DNA from: Alphaproteobacteria bacterium
GTDB lineage: Bacteria; Pseudomonadota; Alphaproteobacteria; Bin95
DNA length: 64,000 nt
Assembly (NCBI GenBank): GCA_020638555.1
Contig: JACKII010000003.1
Location: 124,001-188,000 of the forward strand
Direction of reading: 5' to 3'
In this document: one piece after another, positions 28,924 to 37,729 of the stretch
Layout of the letters: the number at the start of each line of letters is the position of its first letter
Position numbering within the stretch: the first letter of the stretch is position 1
Position numbers and translations under genes: made by a program
Notes under the pieces: model-generated
Told to the model about the DNA's origin: nothing
Database searches by the model: none
The model's input: only the letters and a program-made list of their open reading frames with translations

Positions 28924-30089
28924 ACCATCCCCTGAACACGGCCGGGCGGGTGGTGGTCAAGATCGGCTCCGCCCTGCTGGTGGATAGCGACGCCGGCACG
29001 CCGCGCCAGGCCTGGCTCGCGGCACTGGCGGCAGACATTGCCGGCATGCGCGCCCGCGGCCAGGAAGTGGTGGTGGTGTCCTCCGGCGCCATCGCCCTCG
29101 GCCGGCGCTCGTTGCGCCTGCCGAAAGGCACCCTGAAGCTGGAGGAAAGCCAGGCCGCGGCGGCGGCGGGGCAGATTCGCCTTGCCCACGCCTACGAGTC
29201 CGCGCTCGGCGCCCATGGCATCCCCGTCGCCCAGGTGCTGGTGACCCTGTCGGATACGGAGGAGCGGCGCCGTTATCTGAACGCCCGCAACACGCTTTCC
29301 ACTCTGTTGAAACACCGGGCGGTGCCGGTGATCAACGAGAACGACACCGTCGCCACCGACGAGATCAAATACGGCGACAACGATTCGCTGGCCGCCCGCA
29401 TCGCCCAGATGATCGGCGCCGACGTGCTGGTGCTGCTGTCCGACATCGACGGCCTCTACACCGGCGATCCGCGCCACGACCCCACGGCGGAGTTCTTGCC
29501 GCATATCCGGGGCGTCAATGCCCGCATCGAGGCCATGGCCGGCAAGCCGGGCCAGGACGGCACCGGCGGCATGGTCACCAAGCTGGTCGCGGCCAAGATT
29601 GCGCTCGGCGCCGGCTGCCACATGCTGATCGCCAGCGGACACCAGCCGCACGCCCTGCAAGCGCTGCTCGACGGCAGCGCGCGCTGCACCTGGTTCGAGT
29701 CCGCCACCTCGCCCCGCACGGCGTATAAACAGTGGATCGCCGGCAGCCTGCGGCCGAAGGGTCGGCTGCGCATCGATGCCGGTGCCGCCGCCGCGCTCGG
29801 CCGCGGCCGCTCGCTGCTGCCCGCCGGCGTGCGCGCGGTCGAGGAAGAGTTCCAGCGGGGCGACGCCGTTCTGGTGGCCGACCTGCAAGGGCGCGAACTG
29901 GCGCGCGGCCTGGTCGCCTATGACAGCGACGACGCCCGCCGCATCGCCGGCCACAAGAGCGCTGTGTTCGAGGACCTGCTCGGCTATCGTGGCCGGCAGG
30001 AGATGATCCATCGCGACGACCTGGTGCTGACCGCTCCGTCCCTGCTGGCGGCGGCACCGGCCAAGACGAATCGACGGGAAGCGTCATGA
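28920..30089 (+). CDS. proB: glutamate 5-kinase
   Basis: 389 residues; first step of proline synthesis. The amino-acid kinase domain has VVKIGSALLVDSD, VVSSGAIALGRR, NENDTVATDEIKYGDND and LLSDIDGLYTGDPR. A C-terminal PUA domain (about 280-370; LPAGVRAVEEEFQRGDAVLV) is present, as in E. coli ProB. It is coupled to obgE and proA through four-base overlaps. Confidence 0.97.
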   Translation: MNHPLNTAGRVVVKIGSALLVDSDAGTPRQAWLAALAADIAGMRARGQEVVVVSSGAIALGRRSLRLPKGTLKLEESQAAAAAGQIRLAHAYESALGAHGIPVAQVLVTLSDTEERRRYLNARNTLSTLLKHRAVPVINENDTVATDEIKYGDNDSLAARIAQMIGADVLVLLSDIDGLYTGDPRHDPTAEFLPHIRGVNARIEAMAGKPGQDGTGGMVTKLVAAKIALGAGCHMLIASGHQPHALQALLDGSARCTWFESATSPRTAYKQWIAGSLRPKGRLRIDAGAAAALGRGRSLLPAGVRAVEEEFQRGDAVLVADLQGRELARGLVAYDSDDARRIAGHKSAVFEDLLGYRGRQEMIHRDDLVLTAPSLLAAAPAKTNRREAS

Positions 30090-31384
30090 CCCAACAGACT
30101 GCCAGCGGCCAGACCGGCATGAGCGAGACCGACGCCGACGCACTGCTCGCCGGGATCGGCGCCAGGGCCCGCGCCGCCACGGCCGCACTCGGCAAGGCCA
30201 GCGCTGCGGCCAAGGCTCAAGGCCTGCACGAAGCGGCCGAACGGGTGCGCAGCGCTGGCAACGCCCTGCTCGACGCCAATGCCGGCGACTGCGCCCTGGC
30301 CGAGAAGAACGGCATTTCTGCCGCCTTCCTCGACCGGCTGCGCCTGACGCCGGACCGGATCGAAGGCATTGCCGGCGGGCTGGACGCCGTCGCGGACCGG
30401 CCCGACCCGGTGGGCATGGTCGACCAGGCCTGGACGCCGGCGAACGGCCTCAATATCAGCCGCGTGCGGGTGCCGCTGGGCGTGATCGGCGTCATTTACG
30501 AGAGCCGGCCGAACGTCACGGCGGACGCCGGCGGCCTCTGCGTCAAGGCCGGCAATGCGGCGGTGCTGCGCGGCGGCTCCGACAGTTTTGCCACCTCCGG
30601 CCTGCTGGTGGATTGCCTTCAGGACGGGTTCGCCGCCGCCGGCCTGCCCCGCGACGCAGTGCAGCGCGTGCCCACCAAGGACCGGGCCGCCGTCGGCGCC
30701 ATGCTGCGCGCCCGCGGCCTGATCGACGTGATCGTGCCCCGCGGCGGCGCCAGCCTGACCGAACGCGTGTTCCGCGAGGCGCGCATGCCGGTGATCGGCC
30801 ATCTGGAAGGGCTCTGCCACCTTTATATCGACGCCGCGGCCGACCTGGGCATGGCGCGCGCCATCACCGTCAACGCCAAGATGCGCCGCACCGGCATTTG
30901 CGGCGCGGCCGAGACGCTGCTGGTCGACCGGCGTGCGGCCAGCACCCATCTACAACCATTGATTGCCGACCTGCTCGCGGCCGGTTGCGCCGTGCGCGGC
31001 GACGAGAGCGCCCAGGCCGCCGACCCGCGGGTGACGCCGGCGGTGGAAAGCGACTGGCGCACGGAATATCTGGACGCGATCATCGCGGTCCGCATCGTCG
31101 ACGGCGTCGACGGGGCGATGGAGCACATCAACACCTACGGCTCGCACCACACCGATTCGATCGTCACCGGCGACCCGGCCACGGCGGAGCGCTTCCTGGC
31201 CGAGGTGGACAGCGCCATCGTGCTGCACAACGCCTCGACCCAGTTCGCCGACGGCGGCGAGTTCGGGTTCGGCGCCGAGATCGGCATTTCCACCGACCGC
31301 TTCCACGCCCGCGGCCCGGTCGGCGCCGACCAGCTCACCAGCTACAAATACGTGGTGCGCGGCCACGGCGAAACCCGGCCGTGA
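30086..31384 (+). CDS. proA: gamma-glutamyl phosphate reductase
   Basis: 432 residues; second step of proline synthesis, NADPH-dependent reduction of glutamyl-5-phosphate. The catalytic cysteine is Cys272 in RRTGICGAAETLL. Other hallmarks are GVIGVIYESRPNVT, VIGHLEGLCHLYID and NTYGSHHTDSIVT. Overlaps proB (ATGA). Confidence 0.97.
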   Translation: MTQQTASGQTGMSETDADALLAGIGARARAATAALGKASAAAKAQGLHEAAERVRSAGNALLDANAGDCALAEKNGISAAFLDRLRLTPDRIEGIAGGLDAVADRPDPVGMVDQAWTPANGLNISRVRVPLGVIGVIYESRPNVTADAGGLCVKAGNAAVLRGGSDSFATSGLLVDCLQDGFAAAGLPRDAVQRVPTKDRAAVGAMLRARGLIDVIVPRGGASLTERVFREARMPVIGHLEGLCHLYIDAAADLGMARAITVNAKMRRTGICGAAETLLVDRRAASTHLQPLIADLLAAGCAVRGDESAQAADPRVTPAVESDWRTEYLDAIIAVRIVDGVDGAMEHINTYGSHHTDSIVTGDPATAERFLAEVDSAIVLHNASTQFADGGEFGFGAEIGISTDRFHARGPVGADQLTSYKYVVRGHGETRP

Positions 31385-31403
31385 AGCCGACCATGAAGAA
31401 GGA

Positions 31404-32060
31404 ATGGGGGTGAGCCTTTCCACCGCCACACCGCCCCTGCTCTATGGCCTGGGCCGCGCCAATGGCGGCCGCATCGGCCTGCTTGGCGGCTCGTTCAACC
31501 CGGCGCACGAGGGGCATTTGCACATTTCGCGCCTGGCGCTGCAATACCTGCGGCTGGACGCGGTCTGGTGGCTGGTCTCGCCGCAGAATCCGCTGAAATC
31601 CGCGGCGGACATGGCCCCGTTCGCTGCCCGGTTCGCCTCGGCGAAGGCCATGGCCCGGCATCCGCGCATCGCCCCCACCGACCTGGAAACCCGGTTCGGC
31701 ACACGCTACACCGCCGACACGCTGGCCGCACTTCGCCGGGCCTTTCCGGGCACCCGCTTCGTCTGGCTGATGGGGGCGGACAATCTGATCCAGCTGCCGC
31801 GCTGGGCCCGGTGGCAGACCATCGCCGCGACGGTTCCCATTGCAGTCTGGGGCCGGCCCACCTATTCTATGCGGGCGATGCTAGGCAAAGCCGCACAGCG
31901 CTATGCGCGCAACCGTGTTCCCCTGGAGGCGGCGGGCCAATTGGCCCTGAGTGAGCCGCCTGCCTGGACGTTTTTACCCATCCGGCTGCATTCCGCTTCC
32001 GCCACGGCGCTTCGCCGGGCCGGACGGTCGCCAGCCCTCAGCGGAGGACCCAACCGATAA
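31404..32060 (+). CDS. nadD: nicotinate-nucleotide adenylyltransferase
   Basis: 218 residues; adenylates NaMN in NAD synthesis. The nucleotidyltransferase motif GSFNPAHEGH is at 29-38, and WLMGADNLIQLPRW is the conserved substrate segment. The usual C-terminal ISSTxIR motif appears as SASATALRR. The ATG at 31404 has an AAGAAGGA ribosome binding site. The stop overlaps the proposed rsfS initiation region. Confidence 0.93.
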   Translation: MGVSLSTATPPLLYGLGRANGGRIGLLGGSFNPAHEGHLHISRLALQYLRLDAVWWLVSPQNPLKSAADMAPFAARFASAKAMARHPRIAPTDLETRFGTRYTADTLAALRRAFPGTRFVWLMGADNLIQLPRWARWQTIAATVPIAVWGRPTYSMRAMLGKAAQRYARNRVPLEAAGQLALSEPPAWTFLPIRLHSASATALRRAGRSPALSGGPNR

Positions 32061-32509
32061 TCCCCGACCCCGAACCTCCCAGTCGCCCGACTGCGAGTCC
32101 CGCCGTCGACTTCCTGCCCGCCCAACGCGCGCGGAAGCCCAAGGCAAAGCAAGCGGCCGCCGACCGGCTGCGCGACCTGATCCTGCACGTGCTGGACGAG
32201 CACAAGGCAGAGGACGTCGTCACCGTCGACCTGGCCGGCAAGAGCCCGATGGCCGACTATATGATCGTCGCCAACGGCCGCTCCCAACGCCAGGTCCAGG
32301 CCCTGGCCGACTATGTCGCCCGTGCGGTGAAGGAAAGCGCCGGCGCGCCCAAGGTGGAAGGCCTCGCCCAGGGCGACTGGGTGCTGATCGACACCGGCGA
32401 CGTGCTCGTGCACCTGTTCCGCCCGGAAGTGCGCGAGTTCTACAACATCGAAGCCATGTGGACCGCATCGCCGGCCGGCGCCCGGACAGCAGGCTCCTCC
32501 GTCTCCTGA
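32057..32509 (+). CDS. rsfS: ribosome silencing factor RsfS, non-canonical start
   Basis: RsfS binds L14 and blocks subunit joining in stationary phase. The RsfS domain is clear: LRDLILHVLDEHKAEDV, then DLAGKSPMADYMIVANGRS, LAQGDWVLIDTGDVLVHLF and REFYNIEAMW. The first GTG (32189) would cut the first helix of the domain. No ATG, GTG or TTG exists in frame between the stop at 31952 and 32189. A perfect GGAGG at 32043-32047 lies nine bases before ATA (32057) and twelve before ATC (32060), overlapping the nadD stop. I therefore place the start at 32057, accepting a non-canonical codon; CTG at 32114 is another option. Confidence 0.75.
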   Translation: MIPDPEPPSRPTASPAVDFLPAQRARKPKAKQAAADRLRDLILHVLDEHKAEDVVTVDLAGKSPMADYMIVANGRSQRQVQALADYVARAVKESAGAPKVEGLAQGDWVLIDTGDVLVHLFRPEVREFYNIEAMWTASPAGARTAGSSVS

Positions 32510-32552
32510 TCGCGAGCCGCCGGGGCCCGCGCACCCGAAAAGGGCCGGTGCC

Positions 32553-33014
32553 ATGCGCATCGTCATCGCCGCTGTCGGGCGGATGCGTGCCGGCCCGGCG
32601 CGCGGGCTGCTCGATACCTATCGCAACCGCATGACCACCCTGCCGCTCGACGTGCGCGAGGTGCAGGCGCGCGCCAGCCTGCCCGTGCCGAAAAGGATGG
32701 TCGCAGAGGCGGAATTGCTTTTGCAAGCGCTGCCCGAATCTGGTCCGATCATCGCGATGGACGAACGTGGCGACGATCTTTCGAGCCAAGCCCTTGCCGA
32801 TCTGCTGGGCGGATGGCGGGACCAGGGCCATGCGGCCTGCGGCTTCGCCATCGGCGGAGCCGACGGCCTGGACGAAAGCGTGCGCCGGCGGGCGTCCAAA
32901 ACCCTCCGCTTCGGCCGGGCGACCTGGCCGCACATGATGGTTCGAGCGATGTTGGCCGAGCAACTCTATCGCGCCCAGCAGATCCTGGCGGGCCACCCCT
33001 ATCACCGGGATTGA
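32553..33014 (+). CDS. rlmH: 23S rRNA (pseudouridine1915-N3)-methyltransferase RlmH
   Basis: A 153-residue SPOUT methyltransferase acting on 23S rRNA of assembled ribosomes. IIAMDERG and the knotted C-terminal region CGFAIGGADGLDESV and MMVRAMLAEQLYRAQQI are diagnostic. Length is standard. It follows rsfS by 43 bases and precedes the EnvC-like gene by six. Confidence 0.95.
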   Translation: MRIVIAAVGRMRAGPARGLLDTYRNRMTTLPLDVREVQARASLPVPKRMVAEAELLLQALPESGPIIAMDERGDDLSSQALADLLGGWRDQGHAACGFAIGGADGLDESVRRRASKTLRFGRATWPHMMVRAMLAEQLYRAQQILAGHPYHRD

Positions 33015-33020
33015 GGCCGC

Positions 33021-34241
33021 ATGGCGCCCCTTCTTCGTCTGGCCGCCCTGGCATTGGCCCTGGCGCTGGCCGTCGGCCCCGCCCGCGCGGCCGCCCCCGA
33101 CCCGGAACGCGCCGCGGCCGAGCGCCATCTGGAGCAGGCGCAGCAGCAATTGCGCGCCGCCGAAGCGGCCAAGACGGCCTCGGCCGCCGCCGCCGATGCC
33201 ATGCGCGCCGAAGTGGCGGCCTTGCAGACCGCCGTTCAGTCCGCCGCCGACGATTTGCGCAGCCATGAGCAGGTGATCCGGCAGCGCGCCGCCGAACTGC
33301 ACGCCCTGCAACGCAAGCAGGCGGATACGCTCGCCGCCTGGCACGCCCGCCGGGCCGAGGTCGGCACGGCGATCTCCGCCCTCACCCGCCTTGCCACCGT
33401 GCCGCCCGCCGCCACCCTGTTGCAGGGCACCGATACCACCAGCCGCCTGCGCAGCGCCTTCGTCCTGCGCGCCCTGGTTCCGCGCCTGCAACACCGCGCC
33501 GATCGGGTGCGCCAGGACCTGGCCGATATCCGCCGGGCGGCCAAAGACGTGGCCGCCGCCAGGATCGACCTGGTGCAGGCCAAGGCCGGGCTGGAACGCC
33601 GTCTCGCCGAGGTGCAGAAACTGGTGCGGCGCAAGAACGCCGTGCTGGCGGTGCGGCAGAACGAGGCCGACCTCGCCATCGCCGCCGCCCACCGCCAGGC
33701 CAAGAGCGCCGACGACGTGCGCGAACTGATCGCCCGCCTCGACGACGCCCGCAGCGCCCGCAACGCCGCCATGGCGGCCGAGCGAGCGCGCCGCGCCATC
33801 ATCGCCCAACGGGCCGGCACCGCCCCGCCGCCGGACCCGGGCCCGCCGCTGCGTCTGGTCGGTCTCGAATCGCGACGCGGCGGCCTGTTGCTGCCGGTCA
33901 CCGGCTCCGTCACCCGGCGCTTTGGCGAGGGCAAGGACGCCTTCAGCGAGGGTATCAGCGTATCCGCCACGCCCGACGCCCCGGTCCTGGCCCCGGCAGA
34001 CGGCCGCATTCGTTATGCTGGCGAGTTCCAGAAGTATGGCCTAGTGTTGATCATCGATCACGGCGGCGGCTTCCATTCGGTGTTGACCGGGTTTTCCAGG
34101 CTGAACGTCGCGACCGATCAATGGGTTTTGGCAGGCGAACCGGTCGGGCGCGTGGCAGCGCATGGTTCGCTCTATATCGAAATCCGGCGGAACGGCCGGC
34201 CGGTCGATCCGTTGCAATGGTTTACCGCTGGGCGCAGCTAG
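33021..34241 (+). CDS. EnvC-like murein hydrolase activator (degenerate LytM domain)
   Basis: 406 residues. An N-terminal signal peptide (about 1-24) is followed by a long coiled coil (about 30-255) and a C-terminal LytM/M23 domain (about 285-400) with PVLAPADGRIRYAGEFQKYG and LVLIIDHGGGFHSVL. The zinc ligands of active M23 peptidases are missing: the usual GxD is GIS, and the final HxH region reads LYIEIRRNG. This is the EnvC pattern, an activator of cell-splitting amidases in the periplasm rather than a hydrolase. In alphaproteobacteria it normally sits next to ctpA, as here. Confidence 0.88.
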   Translation: MAPLLRLAALALALALAVGPARAAAPDPERAAAERHLEQAQQQLRAAEAAKTASAAAADAMRAEVAALQTAVQSAADDLRSHEQVIRQRAAELHALQRKQADTLAAWHARRAEVGTAISALTRLATVPPAATLLQGTDTTSRLRSAFVLRALVPRLQHRADRVRQDLADIRRAAKDVAAARIDLVQAKAGLERRLAEVQKLVRRKNAVLAVRQNEADLAIAAAHRQAKSADDVRELIARLDDARSARNAAMAAERARRAIIAQRAGTAPPPDPGPPLRLVGLESRRGGLLLPVTGSVTRRFGEGKDAFSEGISVSATPDAPVLAPADGRIRYAGEFQKYGLVLIIDHGGGFHSVLTGFSRLNVATDQWVLAGEPVGRVAAHGSLYIEIRRNGRPVDPLQWFTAGRS

Positions 34242-34264
34242 ACGCGCGTTAGGAGTTGGAACAC

Positions 34265-35665
34265 ATGCGGCGCAACGCCTGCTGCAAGCTCGGTCTGATC
34301 GGGGCCGGTTTTGCCCTTGCTCTCGTCACCACCCCCCTTCTCGACCCACCGCCGGCGCAGGCGGCTTCCAACTCGTCCGAAACCTACCGGGCGCTGAACC
34401 TGTTCGGGGATGTGTTCGAGCGGGTGCGCTCGGAATATGTCGAGGAAGTCTCCGACGAAAAGCTGGTCGAAGCCGCCATCAACGGCATGTTGTCCTCGCT
34501 GGACCCGCATTCCAGCTATCTGAATCCGAAGAATTTCAAGGATATGCAGGTTCAGACCAAGGGCGAGTTCGGCGGGCTCGGCATCGAGGTCACCATGGAG
34601 AACGGCCTGGTCAAGGTGGTCTCCCCCATCGACGACACGCCCGCCTACCGCGCGGGCATCCAGTCCGGCGACCTGGTCACCCATCTGGATGGCGAGCCGG
34701 TGCTGGGCCTGACCCTGGAGCAGGCCGTCGAGAAAATGCGCGGCAAGCCGGACACCGACATCAAGCTGACCGTGCGGCGCGGCGACCAACCGCCCTTCGA
34801 AGTCTCCATCACCCGCGCCGTGATCAAGATCCAGTCCGTGCGCTCCCGGCTGGAAGGCGATATCGGCTATGTGCGCATCACCAGCTTCAGCCAGCAGACC
34901 GAAAGCGGCCTGACGAAGGCGGTCAAGAAGCTGGAGAAAGAGGCGCCGAACGGCAAGCTGATCGGCCTGGTGCTGGACCTGCGCAACAATCCGGGCGGCC
35001 TGCTCGACCAGGCCATAGCCGTCTCCGACGCCTTCCTGGAGCGGGGTGAGATCGTCTCGACCCGCGGCCGCGACAAGGACAACGCGCAGCGCTTCAACGC
35101 CAGCCCGGGCGACATCACCGACAACCTGCCCATGGTCGTGCTGATCAACGGCGGCTCGGCCTCCGCCTCGGAGATTGTCGCCGGCGCGTTGCAGGATCAC
35201 CGTCGCGCGCTGCTCATGGGCACCACCTCCTTCGGCAAGGGCTCGGTCCAGACCATCCAGCCCATCCCCGGCCATGGCGCGATCCGCCTGACCACCGCAC
35301 GCTATTACACCCCGTCCGGCCGCTCGATCCAGGCGACCGGCATCGTACCGGATATCGAGGTCCAGCCGGCCAAGGTCGAGGCCATCGACGTCTCCGCCCG
35401 CCGGCGCGAGGCCGACCTGCCGGGCGCGCTCGCCAATCCCAACGGCACGTCGGACGGCACGCCGGCGAAGAAGGACGCGGCCCCCGCGGCCAAGCCGAAG
35501 CCGGACAGCATGGACAAGGACGAAGGCGCACCCGAGGCACCGGAGGACAAGACCGGCGACAAGGCAGAGGCCAAGCCGGCAACGGCGCCGGTCGACTACC
35601 AGTTGTCGCGGGCCATCGACCTGCTGCGCGGCCTCGCCCTCTTCAACAGCCGCAAGGACGGGTAA
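34265..35665 (+). CDS. ctpA: C-terminal processing protease CtpA (S41)
   Basis: 466 residues. A signal peptide (about 1-30) precedes a PDZ domain (about 85-165; IDDTPAYRAGIQSGDLV) and the S41 protease domain. The serine region is GGSASASE (Ser298-Ser302) and the catalytic lysine is Lys325 in SFGKGSVQT, the Ser-Lys dyad arrangement. The tail is lysine/proline/alanine-rich. The ATG at 34265 follows AGGAG at nine bases; a TTG at 34256 is unlikely. It acts in the periplasm on envelope proteins. Confidence 0.95.
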   Translation: MRRNACCKLGLIGAGFALALVTTPLLDPPPAQAASNSSETYRALNLFGDVFERVRSEYVEEVSDEKLVEAAINGMLSSLDPHSSYLNPKNFKDMQVQTKGEFGGLGIEVTMENGLVKVVSPIDDTPAYRAGIQSGDLVTHLDGEPVLGLTLEQAVEKMRGKPDTDIKLTVRRGDQPPFEVSITRAVIKIQSVRSRLEGDIGYVRITSFSQQTESGLTKAVKKLEKEAPNGKLIGLVLDLRNNPGGLLDQAIAVSDAFLERGEIVSTRGRDKDNAQRFNASPGDITDNLPMVVLINGGSASASEIVAGALQDHRRALLMGTTSFGKGSVQTIQPIPGHGAIRLTTARYYTPSGRSIQATGIVPDIEVQPAKVEAIDVSARRREADLPGALANPNGTSDGTPAKKDAAPAAKPKPDSMDKDEGAPEAPEDKTGDKAEAKPATAPVDYQLSRAIDLLRGLALFNSRKDG

Positions 35666-36159
35666 TGGCCGCGGCGCGCAACCCGGAGGGCATGCCTTAC
35701 CGTCCCTGCGTCGGCATCGCGCTGGCCAATGCCGAGGGACTGCTGTTCCTCGGCCGGCGGGTCGGCACCGAGGACAGTTGGCAGATGCCGCAGGGCGGCA
35801 TCGACCCCGGCGAGTCCCCCCGGGCGGCCGCCATGCGCGAACTGCGCGAGGAAACCGGCATTGCCCAGGCCGATCTGGTGTTCGAAAGTGCGCACTGGTA
35901 CCGCTATGACCTGCCGCCTGCGGTGGCCGGTCGGGCGTTGCGCGGCCGCTATCGCGGCCAGGAGCAACGCTGGTTCCTGCTGCGCTTCACCGGCCGGGAA
36001 CGCGAGATCGACCTGCGCACCCATCACCAGGAATTCTCCGCCTGGCGCTGGGCCGAGCCGGACGAGGTGCTGGCCTGCATCGTCGATTTCAAGCGCCCGG
36101 TCTACGAACAGGTGCTGGCCGAGTTCGCCTCGCACCTGGCTGCCCTCCGCAGCCGCTGA
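35665..36159 (+). CDS. rppH: RNA 5'-pyrophosphohydrolase RppH
   Basis: 164 residues. The Nudix box GGIDPGESPRAAAMRELREETGI (in two parts, about 45-67) and the lead-in YRPCVGIALANAEG with WQMPQGGID define RppH, which removes pyrophosphate from mRNA 5' ends to start decay. The ATG overlaps the ctpA stop by one base (TAATG). Confidence 0.94.
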   Translation: MAAARNPEGMPYRPCVGIALANAEGLLFLGRRVGTEDSWQMPQGGIDPGESPRAAAMRELREETGIAQADLVFESAHWYRYDLPPAVAGRALRGRYRGQEQRWFLLRFTGREREIDLRTHHQEFSAWRWAEPDEVLACIVDFKRPVYEQVLAEFASHLAALRSR

Positions 36160-36195
36160 CCGCCCCTTTCCGGACCCAAGCCGAAGCGCCCCGCG

Positions 36196-37392
36196 ATGAC
36201 CGACTCCGCCCCCCTCCCCCTTGCCGGCATCCGTGTGCTGGAATTCTGCCACACCATCATGGGGCCGACCGCAGGCGTGATTCTGGCCGACCTCGGCGCC
36301 GACGTCATCAAGGTCGAGCCGGCGCCCGCCGGCGACAAGACCCGCCGCCTGCCGGGGTTCGCCGCCGGGTTCTTCGTCAGTTTCAACCGCAACAAGCGCG
36401 GCATCGCCCTCGACCTGAAGAGCGAGGCCGGCCGGGCCGTCGCCCACAGGCTGATCGGCCAGGCCGACATGCTGTTCGAGAATTACGGCCCCGGCACGAT
36501 GGAGCGGCTCGGCTGCGGCTATGACCAGGTCAAGCACCTGAACGAGCGCCTGATCTATGGCGCGCTGAAGGGCTTTCTCTCCGGCCCCTACGAGCACCGG
36601 CCGGCGCTGGACGAGGTGGTGCAGTTCATGGGCGGCCTCGCCTACATGACCGGCCCGCCCGGCCGCCCGCTGCGCGCCGGCGCCAGCGTGATCGACATGA
36701 TGGGCGGCACCATGGCCGTGGTCGCGGCCCTCGCCGCGCTGGAGGAGCGCAAGCGCACCGGCAAGGGCCAGTATCTGAAAAGCGCGCTGTTCGAGAGCAC
36801 GGCCTGGCTCATGACCCAGCACATGGCCGGCCAGGCGATCACCGGCCGACCGGTGCCGCCAATGCCGGCGCGCGAGGGCGCCTGGGCGGTCTACGAACCG
36901 TTCGAGACCGCCGACGGCGACCAGATTTTCATCGGCCTCACCTCCGACAATCACTGGCGCCGCTTCTGCGAGGAATTCGGCCGCCACGACCTGCTGGCCG
37001 ACGCGCGCTATGCCTCGAACGAGGCCCGCGTCGCCGAGCGCCCGACCCTGCTGCCGCTGGTGGCCGATTTGGTGAAGCGGCATACCACTGCCGAGATCGT
37101 CGCCATTGCCGAGCGCATCGGCATCCCGTTCGCCCCGGTCGCCACCGCTGCCGACCTGTTCGACGATCCGCAACTGGCCGCGGCCGGCGGTGGCCTGCTT
37201 CCGATCCAACTGCCGAACGGCGACTGGACCAAACTGCCCCGCCTGCCGATCGAGATGGGCGATCACGATCTGGGCCTGCACTGCCAGGCGCCGCAAGTCG
37301 GCGAACACACGGCCGAGGTGATGCGGGAAGCCGGCTACAGCGAGGCCGAGATCGCCGCGCTGGCCGAGCAGAAGGCCGTGGTGCTGGGGTAA
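36196..37392 (+). CDS. class III CoA-transferase (CaiB/BaiF family)
   Basis: 398 residues. LADLGADVIKVEPAPAGDKTR and FNRNKRGIALDLKSEAGR are the family's N-terminal hallmarks. The catalytic aspartate is most likely Asp139 (RPALDEVVQFMGG), which forms the aspartyl-CoA thioester. These enzymes move CoA between carboxylic acids; the substrate cannot be read from sequence. A second family member lies at 39506-40696 beyond the peroxidase gene. Confidence 0.88.
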   Translation: MTDSAPLPLAGIRVLEFCHTIMGPTAGVILADLGADVIKVEPAPAGDKTRRLPGFAAGFFVSFNRNKRGIALDLKSEAGRAVAHRLIGQADMLFENYGPGTMERLGCGYDQVKHLNERLIYGALKGFLSGPYEHRPALDEVVQFMGGLAYMTGPPGRPLRAGASVIDMMGGTMAVVAALAALEERKRTGKGQYLKSALFESTAWLMTQHMAGQAITGRPVPPMPAREGAWAVYEPFETADGDQIFIGLTSDNHWRRFCEEFGRHDLLADARYASNEARVAERPTLLPLVADLVKRHTTAEIVAIAERIGIPFAPVATAADLFDDPQLAAAGGGLLPIQLPNGDWTKLPRLPIEMGDHDLGLHCQAPQVGEHTAEVMREAGYSEAEIAALAEQKAVVLG

Positions 37393-37494
37393 GGCGGCGG
37401 CCGACACCGGCCCCGGACGGCGGCTCCGTCCGCTTCGGGGAACGCCAATGGCCCGCGGGGGATCGCCGACCGAGACGCCTCCGAAACCCGCAAT

Positions 37495-37587
37495 TCCGTC
37501 ATGGCGAGGCGCGGAGCGACGAAGCCATCCAGGGGGTTTTCAACATGTCAAACCCTGGATTGCTTCGCCTTCGGCTCGCAATGACGG
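37495..37587. repeat. palindromic interspersed repeat
   Basis: Two arms, about 37495-37533 and 37553-37587, are imperfect inverted copies (CGTCATGGCGAGGCG... and ...GGCTCGCAATGACGG), with CCAGGG/CCCTGGATTGCTTCG pairing toward the centre. It resembles the short dispersed palindromes common in alphaproteobacterial genomes. It lies in the 337-base gap after the CoA-transferase gene. The rest of the gap (37393-37494 and 37588-37729) is GC-rich with no gene I can support. Confidence 0.7.
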
Positions 37588-37729
37588 TTTCCGGAGGTAT
37601 CCAGGAGATTGCCTCCCCGTGGCGGGCGGTTGCGAGAAGCGCTGAGGCATGGCCTACCGCCTGCGCGGGAGAGGGGAGGGAGTGGAGACCATCCGGATTC
37701 GCCGCCACGCCTCCCCAAAAAAACGGCCT

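Noticed and set aside
33900..34241. Active zinc peptidase in the M23 domain
   Set aside because: The expected metal ligands are missing; EnvC-type activator is the better reading.
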